Counted from the stretch's first letter, positions 7,298 to 15,492 are shown. The stretch is 64,000 bases of DNA from Belnapia moabensis DSM 16746 (GCF_000745835.1 NZ_JQKB01000005.1:1-64000); one strand, 5' to 3'. A program made the numbers and translations. Notes: generated by a model not told the origin, from the letters alone.

Positions 7298-8776
7298 TCA
7301 GGCCGCCTGCCGCCGGCGGTAGAGCTGGGCGGAGAAGGTGCCGCACTCGCGGTAGAGCGGGTAGAGCCGGCCGACCGTCTCGTCCGCCCGCCGCGCGTCG
7401 AACCAGGCGGGGCCGCCGGCCCGCGCCTCGTCCTCGGGCCGCAGCAGGATGCGCGCCGCGCCTTCCCGCGCGGCATCGAGCAGCAGCGGGTCGGCCCGCT
7501 CGCGCAGGCGGCGGACGCCGCGCCAGCCGATGCGGTGGTAGCTCATCGTCTCGCTCTCGAGGCCGGGGACGATGGTCTTCACCGCCTTCACCGGACCGTC
7601 GGCCGGCGAGCAGTCGATCACCAGCGGCTCCAGCCCCTCGGTCGCCAGGCGGTCGAGCAACAGCCGTAGCCGCGCCTCAGAGTCCGCGACCGCCGAAGCC
7701 GGAACGGTCGGCAGGTCCGAGAGGCGGACGCGGCGCCGCTCGGAGAAGACGCTGCCGGCGAGGCGGCGGCGCAGCTCGCCCGCCTCCTGGCCAACCCATT
7801 CAGCCATAGCGTGCAGGGCGCGGCTTTCCTCCTCCTCCAACATGGCGACGCCGATCTGGCGGTCGACATAGTCGCGCGGCAGCGCGGCCTGGACGAGGTC
7901 GATCGGCCCGTGCGTCGCCGCCTTGCGCGAGCGGGAGCCGCAGAATTCCAGCAGCGCCTTGCGCAGCGTGCGTGACCGGTCCGGGTGGGAGGCCTCGCCG
8001 CAGGAGGTCACCTGCACCGGCACCGTCGGCTGGCCGCGGTCGTTGCCGACGACGTAGAGGTTGGCGATGCCGAAATCGGTGCAGGCCAGCTTGACGGTGA
8101 CGTCGATGCCGAGGGAGCGGAGATGCGCCATCAGCCCGGCGACCTCCGGCTCCTCCTCGGTGTCGACATCGACCACGACGCCCTGGTCGAGCGCGCGGTA
8201 GGTGACGGCGTTGCCGTCGCGCTGCAGCAGCTCCATCAACCCGTGCGCCACGGCATGCGGCAGGTCGAAGCCGGCGCCGAGGCCGTTGGTGATCGGGGTG
8301 ATCAGCCGGGGCTTCTCGCCGAGCTGGTAGGGATAGGCAGCGACCCAGTCGCGGGGCACCAGCACCGGCTCGCCGCTCGACCAGCGCCGCGCCTCGACCC
8401 AGGAGAGTGGCATCTCCGCCGTGTAGGGGCTGCCGGCCGGCAGGCAGAGCGTCAGCGGGTCGGCGACACCGGCGGCGCCGCGTTGCCGCACCATCTCCGC
8501 GTAGGAGCCACCGAAGCGCTCGGCCTGCTTCACCCAGGCGCCGATATGGACTTCCTCGCAAAGCTCGCCGAGTGCGCCGACCTCGGCCTCGATCGCCTCG
8601 AAGCCGTAGCCATAGCCGGTGGTCGCCGGCTCCTTCGCCACGATTAGGTTGGCTTGCACCACGGGGATGCCGATGCGGTCCAGCATGTCGATGCGGAAGA
8701 CGGTGACATGGCCGTCCGCTGGCATGGACTCGCGGAAGGCGCGGGCGACCTCGTGCAGGTCAGTGGTCTGGCTCAT
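7298..8776 (-). CDS. YcaO-family ATP-dependent enzyme, stand-alone
   Basis: 492-residue YcaO-domain protein. YcaO enzymes phosphorylate an amide backbone and let an S, O or N nucleophile attack (azoline, thioamide or amidine formation). The three ATP/Mg-binding stretches are recognisable: GYGFEAIEAEVGALGELCEE (about 56-75), TNGLGAGFDLPHAVAHGLME (163-182) followed by LLQRDG, and GEASHPDRSRTLRKALLEF (260-278). The C-terminus ends RRRQAA with no proline-rich PxPxP tail, which azoline-forming YcaOs carry. No ThiF/E1-like, Ocin-ThiF or TfuA partner and no short precursor-peptide gene is seen nearby. Translationally coupled to the MBL-fold gene (ATGA). It may act on a small molecule rather than a ribosomal peptide; that is inference. 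Confidence 0.87.
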   Translation of the reverse strand: MSQTTDLHEVARAFRESMPADGHVTVFRIDMLDRIGIPVVQANLIVAKEPATTGYGYGFEAIEAEVGALGELCEEVHIGAWVKQAERFGGSYAEMVRQRGAAGVADPLTLCLPAGSPYTAEMPLSWVEARRWSSGEPVLVPRDWVAAYPYQLGEKPRLITPITNGLGAGFDLPHAVAHGLMELLQRDGNAVTYRALDQGVVVDVDTEEEPEVAGLMAHLRSLGIDVTVKLACTDFGIANLYVVGNDRGQPTVPVQVTSCGEASHPDRSRTLRKALLEFCGSRSRKAATHGPIDLVQAALPRDYVDRQIGVAMLEEEESRALHAMAEWVGQEAGELRRRLAGSVFSERRRVRLSDLPTVPASAVADSEARLRLLLDRLATEGLEPLVIDCSPADGPVKAVKTIVPGLESETMSYHRIGWRGVRRLRERADPLLLDAAREGAARILLRPEDEARAGGPAWFDARRADETVGRLYPLYRECGTFSAQLYRRRQAA

Positions 8777-9618
8777 CGCGTCGCGCTCCTGCGCAGCTCG
8801 TCCACAGGGATGTGCCGCACGCCCGGTGGGCCGCGCAGCTGGTCGTCGAGCACCGCGAGCGCGATCTCGCGGCCGATGCCGGGTGCGTGCTCGAAGGGGG
8901 TGCAGACCGTGTCGAAGTCGAGGCCGGCGATCACCTCACGGTAGCGGCGAATCTCGCCCGGCGTCAGCGGGATCGACTTGTGGAAGGCCTTGTGCGTTGA
9001 GACAGCGGTGCTGTTGCCCGCCTCGTCCTGGTCCACCTTGAATGCGTCGCCGCAGAAGAGGATGCGCCGCCCGGCATCGTGCAGCACGGCCTGGCCCTCG
9101 TAATGGCCGCCGACATGGTGCAGCACCTGACCGGGCCGGATCTCCAGCGCCTCGTCATAGGGCCAGGTGACGCGGAAGGCCTTGGTAAGGCGGAGATCCT
9201 CCTTCTGGATTGCCAGGACCTCGGGGCGGAAGACGTCCTGCAGTTGCCAGAGCGCGCCGTAGCCATGCACATGCGAGGCGGCGAGGAAGCGGATGCCGCC
9301 CAGCCGCTCAATCTCGGCCAGCATCTCGTCGGTGTAGAAGGGCGCCGCTTCGAAGGCGATGTTGCCCTCCGGATGGAGCAGCAGCCAGCCGGTGCCATTC
9401 AGGCCGAGCGGCGGCGAGACGGAGAAGGCGACAAGGTCGCGCTCCAGCCGGCGCCAGTGACCGCGCAGCATCGGCCGGACCTCCTCCACGGTGAGGAAGC
9501 GCCAGCCGTCCTCGGGCAGGTCGTTGCGCGTGTCGGTGCAGACCGGGCAGTCAGGCGGCGGGGCGAAGTAGCGCTGCCAGTGGCCGCAATTGGCGCAGGC
9601 ATAGGGTTTCAGCGGCAT
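8773..9618 (-). CDS. Zinc-ribbon/metallo-beta-lactamase-fold fusion
   Basis: 281-residue protein with two parts. Residues 8-27 hold a CxxC...CxxC ribbon (C8, C11, C24, C27), resembling a rubredoxin or zinc knuckle. From about residue 55 there is a metallo-beta-lactamase-like domain with H116 and H118 (SHVHGYGAL), H172 (GGHYEG) and D191 (FCGDAFKVD). The canonical HxHxDH loop is degenerate: the D and third H are replaced, so a single metal site or altered chemistry is likely. It overlaps the oxidoreductase gene by 10 nt and YcaO by 4 nt. The ribbon could be an electron carrier or a substrate-docking module. Function unknown; hydrolase and flavodiiron-like redox roles are both open. Confidence 0.75.
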   Translation of the reverse strand: MPLKPYACANCGHWQRYFAPPPDCPVCTDTRNDLPEDGWRFLTVEEVRPMLRGHWRRLERDLVAFSVSPPLGLNGTGWLLLHPEGNIAFEAAPFYTDEMLAEIERLGGIRFLAASHVHGYGALWQLQDVFRPEVLAIQKEDLRLTKAFRVTWPYDEALEIRPGQVLHHVGGHYEGQAVLHDAGRRILFCGDAFKVDQDEAGNSTAVSTHKAFHKSIPLTPGEIRRYREVIAGLDFDTVCTPFEHAPGIGREIALAVLDDQLRGPPGVRHIPVDELRRSATR

Positions 9619-10643
9619 CGACGCTCTCCCGCGGCGGCATAGGCGCGCTCGACGAGGCGCATGGTGTGGAGGTCCCGCGCGAGCGAGAAAGAATCCGGCT
9701 CGGCCTCGCCGCGCAGCCAGCGGGCGAAGGCATCCATCTGCCGCAGGAAGGGCGAGGCCTCCGCCTCCGGCACCGGCAGCAGGGCGCGCAGGCCGAGCCG
9801 GCCGTCGATGCGCCAGACCTTGCCGCCCGGCGCCTGGCCCATGGTGCGCTCGGCGAGGAGCTGGCCGGTGGTGCCGAGCACCTCGAGCTGGCGGCGCGGC
9901 AGCCCTTCCGGGCAGTTGTAGGCGACGTGGAGTTGCACCAGCACGCCGGAGGCGGTGCGGCCAACCAGCATGGCGCCGTCATCGACCGCGTAGCGCTGCA
10001 CGCGCTGCTGCGTCAGCGCCGCGACCTCCTCGACCGGCTCGCCCAGCAGGTAGTCCACCAGGTCGAGCCCGTGGGGGGCGAGGTCTATGAGGGCGCCGCC
10101 GCCGGCACGGGAGGCATCGGCGCGCCAGTTGTCTGAGGCCCAGCCGGCATCGACCCAGCAGGCATAGGCGATGCGGATGGCGGTGACCCGGCCGATCGCG
10201 CCCGCGGCGATGGCGGCACGGATAGCGGCATGGGCGGGGTGGTGGCGCTGGTCGAAAGCGGTGCCGTAGCGGATGCCGGCAGCGCGGATGGTGGCGGCCA
10301 TGGCCTCGGCCTCGGCGAGGCTGGCGGCCATCGGCTTCTCGCAGAGCACCGGCTTGCCGGCGGCCGCGGCGCGCTCGACGGCGGCGCGGTGCAGGTGGTT
10401 GGGCGTGGCGACATAGACAGCCTGCACGGCGGGGTCGGCGAGCAGGCGGTCGGCATCGGCATGGGCTTCGGCGCCGAGGGTGCGGGCGTGACGGCGCGCG
10501 CCGACATCCGGGTCCGCCACCGCCACAAGCCGGCCGCCGGCGCCCAGGAGGCCGGGCACGGCGTAATCGCGCGCCACCCAGCCGAAGCCGATCACGCCCC
10601 AGCCCAATGCGCCCGTCATGGCGTGCTGCGCGGCGTCGAGCAT
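9609..10643 (-). CDS. Gfo/Idh/MocA-family NAD(P)-dependent oxidoreductase
   Basis: 344-residue dehydrogenase with an N-terminal Rossmann motif GVIGFGWVA (about 16-24) and the family motif CEKPMAASLAEAEAM (EKP at 102-104), followed by the alpha/beta Gfo/Idh C-terminal domain. The ATG at 10643 is preferred over the longer open frame because it lies 2 nt after the methyltransferase stop (TGA-CC-ATG), the same junction seen between YcaO and the TIM-barrel gene. Family members oxidise inositols (IolG) and sugars or nucleotide sugars. With inositol-phosphate synthase in the operon, a cyclitol substrate is a reasonable inference. Confidence 0.85.
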   Translation of the reverse strand: MLDAAQHAMTGALGWGVIGFGWVARDYAVPGLLGAGGRLVAVADPDVGARRHARTLGAEAHADADRLLADPAVQAVYVATPNHLHRAAVERAAAAGKPVLCEKPMAASLAEAEAMAATIRAAGIRYGTAFDQRHHPAHAAIRAAIAAGAIGRVTAIRIAYACWVDAGWASDNWRADASRAGGGALIDLAPHGLDLVDYLLGEPVEEVAALTQQRVQRYAVDDGAMLVGRTASGVLVQLHVAYNCPEGLPRRQLEVLGTTGQLLAERTMGQAPGGKVWRIDGRLGLRALLPVPEAEASPFLRQMDAFARWLRGEAEPDSFSLARDLHTMRLVERAYAAAGERRCR

Positions 10644-10645
10644 GG

Positions 10646-11752
10646 TCACCAGCCCTCCGGCAGATCGACCAGTTCGCGCCGCCGGGCCGCTTCGGCGGTG
10701 GCAGGAGAGAGGGGCGCGGCGGGAGGCTGGGCAGTCTCGGGGGGATAGGTGGCGAGCGGGCCGTATTCGTGGGCGTAGCGCTCCGAAGGCCAAGCGATGC
10801 GGCCCGCCTCGTCATAGAGCGGATTGCGGCGCAGCAGCGCGCCCGGTGGCGGCAGGGCGACCAGCCCGGTCACCGGCTGTGCCGCCCGCAGGCCGGGCCC
10901 TGCGGCGGCGGCGAAGGCCTCGGCGCCGCGCAGAGCCTCGGCAGAGGCCGATTGCGGCGCGCGGCCGGCGGCGAGGGCGCGGGTCAGCTCGGCATCCTCG
11001 TAGAGCCGGGCGTCGGGCAGCAGGCCGGCCATTTCCCCGGCGGAAAGGGCGGCGCCGGCCGACAGGTTGGGCCAATCGCGGTTGTGGACATGGCCGATGA
11101 GCAGCATGCCCCGCGCCGGGTCGAGCAGCCCGCGCAGCGCGTCGAGGATCGGCCGCTTCGGCTCCAGGAAATAGAAGGCGTCGTGGCAGGCGACGAGGTC
11201 GAAGGGGCCCTCCAGCGGCCAGGGTTGCGCGGCGTCGAGGCAGAGCAGCCGCGCCTGCGGCACCACCCAATGCCGCGCAACCCAGAGCTTGGCGAAGACC
11301 ACATCGACCCCGGTGACGGTGACGCCGCGCTGCGCCAGCTCCCGCAAGTGGTGGCCGATGCCGCAGGCGAGTTCAAAGGCGCTCTCCGGGGCGTTCCAAT
11401 GCGCCTCGGTCAGCGCCAGCCCGGCGAGGAAGGTCGGGTCCGACCAGCGATGCGCGAAGTAGTCGGCAACGGGTCCCCAGGCGAGCAGGCGCATCGCCTC
11501 GCGCAATGTAAGCGTCGCGCGCTCGCGGATCAGCCGGCGCAGCCCGGCTGGGTCGGCGGTGGGGCCGCGCCACCAGTCGTCCTGATCGGCGAGAAGCAGG
11601 ACGAGCGCGGCTTCGATGTCGCCGGCGTCGCAGTGATAGAGCGCAGCCTCGGCCAGTGGGCGACGCCCGGCGCGGAGGAAGGGGATGCCATCCGGCGCAG
11701 GCCAGCGCAGCCCCGCCGCATCCCGCACCGAATGGGCGGTGTCGGCGATCAT
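10646..11752 (-). CDS. SAM-dependent class I methyltransferase
   Basis: 368-residue protein. The SAM-binding motif I is FELACGIGHH (126-135), followed by an acidic strand end GVDVV and a motif IV-like DLVACHDAFYFL. Residues 1-120 form a helical N-terminal extension and about 120 C-terminal residues follow the core; both are outside the minimal fold and may bind substrate. Start ATGA-overlaps the HD-domain gene stop. It could O- or N-methylate the cyclitol or sugar made by the cluster; nothing in the sequence fixes the acceptor. Confidence 0.8.
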   Translation of the reverse strand: MIADTAHSVRDAAGLRWPAPDGIPFLRAGRRPLAEAALYHCDAGDIEAALVLLLADQDDWWRGPTADPAGLRRLIRERATLTLREAMRLLAWGPVADYFAHRWSDPTFLAGLALTEAHWNAPESAFELACGIGHHLRELAQRGVTVTGVDVVFAKLWVARHWVVPQARLLCLDAAQPWPLEGPFDLVACHDAFYFLEPKRPILDALRGLLDPARGMLLIGHVHNRDWPNLSAGAALSAGEMAGLLPDARLYEDAELTRALAAGRAPQSASAEALRGAEAFAAAAGPGLRAAQPVTGLVALPPPGALLRRNPLYDEAGRIAWPSERYAHEYGPLATYPPETAQPPAAPLSPATAEAARRRELVDLPEGW

Positions 11753-12660
11753 GGAGCGAGGCCCATGCGGGCGAGCACCGCATCCTGGAAGGACTTCACC
11801 GGGCCGGCATGCACCAGCTCCATCTCGCGCAGAACGAAACCCATGCTGGTGCCTGCGGCGCGGAGCTGGGCCTCAACCTGCAAGACGCGGTCGAGCGTGT
11901 CGGCGGCGTGGAAGGCGCGGCCCTCGGGCGTCGTGGCATCGGGCAGGATGCGGCAGGCGGCCTCGGTTGCGGCACGGAGGGTGGGAGGCAGTTCGTCGAG
12001 CGCGAGGCCGGTCGCGCGTGCCATGACGGGCGCCAGCCACTCACCGAGCGCCATTTCGCCTGCGAAGCCGGAGTCAGGCAACAGCGCGTTGTGCAGGTGA
12101 TGTGCAAGGGCAGCGAGGAAGACCGTCTCCCGTCGCGCGCCCCAGCTCGGGGCTAGGAGGACGCCAAAGACGGCGGCCAGGGCGCAGTGCTCGGCATGGC
12201 TTTCTGGCGGATCGAGGATCAGCCGTCCACGGCCCGGGGCCGTGGCGCCAGCGCGAGGCTGGGCGGCTAGGCGTGCGACGAAGTGCGGCGGATCGGCGGC
12301 TGGCAACGGGGCGTTCGTGTCGAGCAGCCAGGCGCGCAGGTCGGGCGCGAGCGGCGCCGAGGCCGCCTCCACGGTGGACTGCACGATGGCACGTGCCGGC
12401 GCGTCCGGCACGCCGGCGGTGCGCAGCACATCGGCATCGAGATCGCCCAACACGGTTGCCGCCAGCGCCTGGCGGATCGTGTGGCGGGCGACATCGGCTG
12501 GATGCGCGCCGGCCATGAGGGCCGACCAGGCGGCGGCGAAGAGGCGTTCTGCCACCGAACCGGCGAGATGCGCGGAGCGGATGCGCTTCAGATCCTCAAG
12601 GCCGCGCAGCAGGGGCATCAGGGCGGGCGGAGCAAGCCCGCCCTCCTGCTCCGGCCTCAT
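11749..12660 (-). CDS. HD-domain protein (putative metal-dependent phosphohydrolase)
   Basis: 303-residue mostly helical protein. It shows an HD-like pattern: H155/H158 (ESHAEHC), then an HH pair with a third His (ALAHHLHNALLPD, 187-190), and a later Asp in AFHAADTLDRVLQVE. The usual HD dyad is replaced by HH, so the metal site is a variant. The HD superfamily includes phosphatases, nucleotidases and the HD-fold oxygenase MIOX, which opens myo-inositol. Located directly after inositol-phosphate synthase (ATGA overlap), a role in dephosphorylating or oxidising the inositol product is plausible but unproven. Confidence 0.6.
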   Translation of the reverse strand: MRPEQEGGLAPPALMPLLRGLEDLKRIRSAHLAGSVAERLFAAAWSALMAGAHPADVARHTIRQALAATVLGDLDADVLRTAGVPDAPARAIVQSTVEAASAPLAPDLRAWLLDTNAPLPAADPPHFVARLAAQPRAGATAPGRGRLILDPPESHAEHCALAAVFGVLLAPSWGARRETVFLAALAHHLHNALLPDSGFAGEMALGEWLAPVMARATGLALDELPPTLRAATEAACRILPDATTPEGRAFHAADTLDRVLQVEAQLRAAGTSMGFVLREMELVHAGPVKSFQDAVLARMGLAP

Positions 12661-13856
12661 CGGCCGGCTTTGTCCCCGAGCCAGTCGGCAAGCATGCGTT
12701 CCTGCCGGTGGAAAGCGTGCTCCGGCGCGCGCTTGCCAGCCGTCATCGGCGCCTTGAAGAAGAGCGAAAGCTGCTCCTGCGGGCCGCGCTCGCCCCGCTG
12801 GCGCGCGAGATCGAGCACGCGGGCAATCTCCAACACCAGTGGTGCGGCGAGAACGCTATCCTTGCAGAGGAAGTTCACCTTGATCTGCATCTTGTGGCCG
12901 AGGAACCCGGTGACGTCGATATTGTCCCAGGCTTCCTTGTCGTCGCCGCGCGGTCGGTAGTAGCGGATGTCGACGAGATGGTCCTCGACCTTGTAGCCGA
13001 GGATGCTGTCGAGCACGTTGCCCTTGGTGCCGAGCTTCGACTTCAGGCTGTCCGGGTCCTCGAGCGCCTGGCCGTCGCGGTTGCCGAGGATGTTGGTAGA
13101 GAACCAGCCATCGACATGCAACGCACGGGCGCGGAACGCCGGTGCCAGCACGGTCTTCAACAGGGTCTGGCCGGTTTTGCCGTCCTTGCCGGCGACAGGC
13201 ACGCCGCGCCGCTCGGCAAGCTCGGTGAGGCCGGGGATGTCGGCCGCGACGGAGGGGGTGAAGTTGCCATAGGCGACGCCGGCCTCGATCGCCGCGGCGG
13301 CGTAGAGCATGGCCGGGCCGATATCCGGGTCATCCTGGTCGAGGGCGCGCTGGAAGCCGTCCGCCGTGCGCAACGCCTCACCTTCGGCCGGTGTGCGCTC
13401 GGTGGAGGCGAGGTTGATCATAACGACGTCGTCGAGGTCGTTCGCCGCCTTGAACTGCTGGATGTCGCTGATGATGGCGTCGATCGCGGCGCGATGGCCG
13501 CGCATCTCGCGCATGTTGCCGCCGCCGATCCGCCGGCAGAAGGCGCTGCTCGCCACGGCCTTCCAGGGCGTGATGCTGGACAACGCAGCTTCCGTTTCAG
13601 CAAGCTGGTTGTCGTTCAGGACGTGATGTTCAGCAGCGGCAGCGGCGAGGCTCTGCGCGTTTACGTCCCAACCGCCGAAGACGAGGTCCTCATAGCCGGC
13701 GAGGCCGGGCACGGCGATATCGGCGAGGGGCAGCCCGCTCATGCTGTTGCCGCCGCGGCGCATCAGTTCGACTCCGGCCACGGCAGTGGTCGCCACGGCG
13801 CCACCCAGACCCACGACCGCTACACCGACGCGACGGCGCCTCGACGCATTCACCAT
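12657..13856 (-). CDS. ino1: myo-Inositol-1-phosphate synthase
   Basis: 399-residue NAD-dependent enzyme that converts glucose 6-phosphate to 1D-myo-inositol 3-phosphate in the cytosol. The family landmarks are all present: Rossmann GVAVVGLGGAVATT (11-24), NFTPS (198-202), GKDGKTGQT (223-231) with catalytic lysines, STNILGNRDG (253-262) and KVNFLCKDS (326-334). First gene of the twelve-gene operon. It is preceded by a GGAG Shine-Dalgarno-like run and by an inverted repeat at 13901-13933. The enzyme is widespread in Actinobacteria and eukaryotes but patchy in Proteobacteria, so it strongly points to an inositol-based product. Confidence 0.93.
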   Translation of the reverse strand: MVNASRRRRVGVAVVGLGGAVATTAVAGVELMRRGGNSMSGLPLADIAVPGLAGYEDLVFGGWDVNAQSLAAAAAEHHVLNDNQLAETEAALSSITPWKAVASSAFCRRIGGGNMREMRGHRAAIDAIISDIQQFKAANDLDDVVMINLASTERTPAEGEALRTADGFQRALDQDDPDIGPAMLYAAAAIEAGVAYGNFTPSVAADIPGLTELAERRGVPVAGKDGKTGQTLLKTVLAPAFRARALHVDGWFSTNILGNRDGQALEDPDSLKSKLGTKGNVLDSILGYKVEDHLVDIRYYRPRGDDKEAWDNIDVTGFLGHKMQIKVNFLCKDSVLAAPLVLEIARVLDLARQRGERGPQEQLSLFFKAPMTAGKRAPEHAFHRQERMLADWLGDKAGR

Positions 13857-13900
13857 CCCGCTCCGTCTCCGCCCTTGTTTCGCACCGGGAGATCGGGACT

Positions 13901-13933
13901 GTGATCGAATACGCTAGGCGAAAGGGCGATCAC
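13901..13933. promoter_or_regulatory. Inverted repeat in the leader of the inositol/YcaO operon (possible operator)
   Basis: The 122-nt gap between the MFS gene and the inositol-phosphate synthase start contains perfect 7-bp inverted arms GTGATCG (13901-13907) and CGATCAC (13927-13933) with a 19-nt spacer. It lies 45-77 nt upstream of the start codon, where a repressor or activator could act. A TATACG hexamer on the minus strand lies just upstream of the repeat and might be a -10 element. No matching regulator gene is seen in the window. Confidence 0.35.
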
Positions 13934-13978
13934 GTATACCGGAGGCAGTGTAAGCAGAGACAAGAGCAACTGCGTTGG

Positions 13979-15310
13979 TTACTCGTTCTTCGGAGATGAT
14001 TGCACGGTTTCACCGAAAAGCCGTTCCGGCTTCGCGGCCGCCAGGGTGCAGAGCGCAAAGAGGCCGGCGCCCCCAAGCGCCACCAGCCAGGAGGGAAGCA
14101 GCGCGCCGATATGACCGGAGGCGGCCGAGCCCAGCACGCCGCCGCCGTTCAACGCTGCCATGACGAGAGCGAACTGGGTGGCGGCGCCGCTGCCCCGGAT
14201 GATCTGCATAACGGTGGGCGCAAGCGAGACGAAGACGAGCGCCGGCACGACACTCGACAGCGCCATGGCGCAGGCTTCAAGCGCGTAGCTGCGCGGCCCG
14301 AGCAGCAGCAGCAGCGCGGTCGCGACATAGGCTGCGACGCAGGCGCCGAGCAGCAGACTGAGCGCATGACGTGGCCCGACCCGGTCCAGCCATAGGCCGA
14401 TCGACAGCGCGCCGACGGTGCCGCTGGCAAGCGTCAGCCCACCCTGGAGTTGCGAGAGCGAGGTTGCATCCCACCGGCCCGTCGCCACGAGATCGAGGCC
14501 GAAGTGCACTCCGAAGGCGGCGGTCGCGAATTCCTCCACCACGCAGACCGCCAACAGGGCGAGGATGTCCCGCCTGCGGGCGAAATCCGCCAGCTCCTTC
14601 AGCACGGCGAGGTAGGAGGCGGTGCCGCGCTCCCGCTGTCCGCGTCGCCGCAGCGAGAGGAGAGCGTCGCCCTGGTCCTCGCGGACGAGGAGGGGGATCG
14701 CGGCGGCGAGCGCGCCGAGGAGCAGGAGCAGCTGCTCCGCGAACGGCAGACCATGAGTCGCGGCAAGCGTCGAAAAAACCGCTGCACCGAGGGCCGAGCC
14801 GCCGACGAAGCCGGTCCGCGTCAGGGCTGTCGTCTCGCCCAGGCGGTCGCCGGGGACGCGGTCGATGATCATCGCATCGACCGCGGTGTCGAGCAGCGAG
14901 GCGCAGGCGTTGTGCAGCAGCAGGATGAGGCCGATGCCGTGCAGCGCGCCGGCACCGTCGCCGGCGAGCGGCAAAGCGGCGAGGCAGGCGAGCGCACCCG
15001 AGAGGCCGAGCAGGATCCAGGTCCGGCGGCGGCCCATGCGGAAATCACCGAAGCGGTCGACCAGTGGGCCCCAGAGCGGCTGCAGCACCCAGGGCAGGCC
15101 GATGAGCGCCAGCATCGCGCCGATGGCCTCGGGCGCTGCGCCAGCGGCGGCCAAGTGGTTCGGCAGCGCCGTGACCGCGAAGCCTGCAGCCAGCCCCTGG
15201 TAGCCATAGAGGGCGAGAATGGTCAGCCTGCGCCAGACGGGACGGGTGAAGAGAGCCTGTCCGGGACGAGGGCTCCGGACGGCGCCGGGCCGCTGCGGCG
15301 TCACACTCAT
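13979..15310 (-). CDS. MFS transporter, AmpG-like
   Basis: 443-residue protein with about twelve predicted membrane spans and the MFS loop GPLVDRFGDFRMGRRRTW between helices 2 and 3. Overall pattern fits the AmpG/PAT subgroup of MFS carriers (muropeptide or acyl-CoA transport). It is transcribed in the same direction as the cluster and ends 122 nt before inositol-phosphate synthase, so it could export or import the cluster's product or be independent. Substrate not assignable. Confidence 0.75.
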   Translation of the reverse strand: MSVTPQRPGAVRSPRPGQALFTRPVWRRLTILALYGYQGLAAGFAVTALPNHLAAAGAAPEAIGAMLALIGLPWVLQPLWGPLVDRFGDFRMGRRRTWILLGLSGALACLAALPLAGDGAGALHGIGLILLLHNACASLLDTAVDAMIIDRVPGDRLGETTALTRTGFVGGSALGAAVFSTLAATHGLPFAEQLLLLLGALAAAIPLLVREDQGDALLSLRRRGQRERGTASYLAVLKELADFARRRDILALLAVCVVEEFATAAFGVHFGLDLVATGRWDATSLSQLQGGLTLASGTVGALSIGLWLDRVGPRHALSLLLGACVAAYVATALLLLLGPRSYALEACAMALSSVVPALVFVSLAPTVMQIIRGSGAATQFALVMAALNGGGVLGSAASGHIGALLPSWLVALGGAGLFALCTLAAAKPERLFGETVQSSPKNE

Positions 15311-15492
15311 CCGGCCCGGCGCGGGCCGTCCTCACGGCGGGCCAGGGCATCCCGAAGGCAGAGGGACGAGCACATGGCCCTGATCAGATTCTCAGACCAT
15401 GTCGCAATCACCGTCGCCGACCTCCCGCCCAGTTGGACCGAAATTGCAAGGGACCGGGCAGGCTCAAGGGAGAAGGCGCGGGGTCGCGGCCA

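Noticed and set aside
7298-8776. YcaO as part of a linear azoline-containing peptide (LAP/thiopeptide) cluster
   Set aside because: No dehydrogenase of the McbC type, no ThiF-like partner, no precursor peptide and no PxPxP tail.
491-13856. Cluster read as a capsule or O-antigen locus
   Set aside because: No flippase (Wzx), polymerase (Wzy), chain-length regulator or undecaprenyl-phosphate sugar transferase is present, whereas inositol-phosphate synthase, YcaO and ATP-grasp do not belong to such loci.
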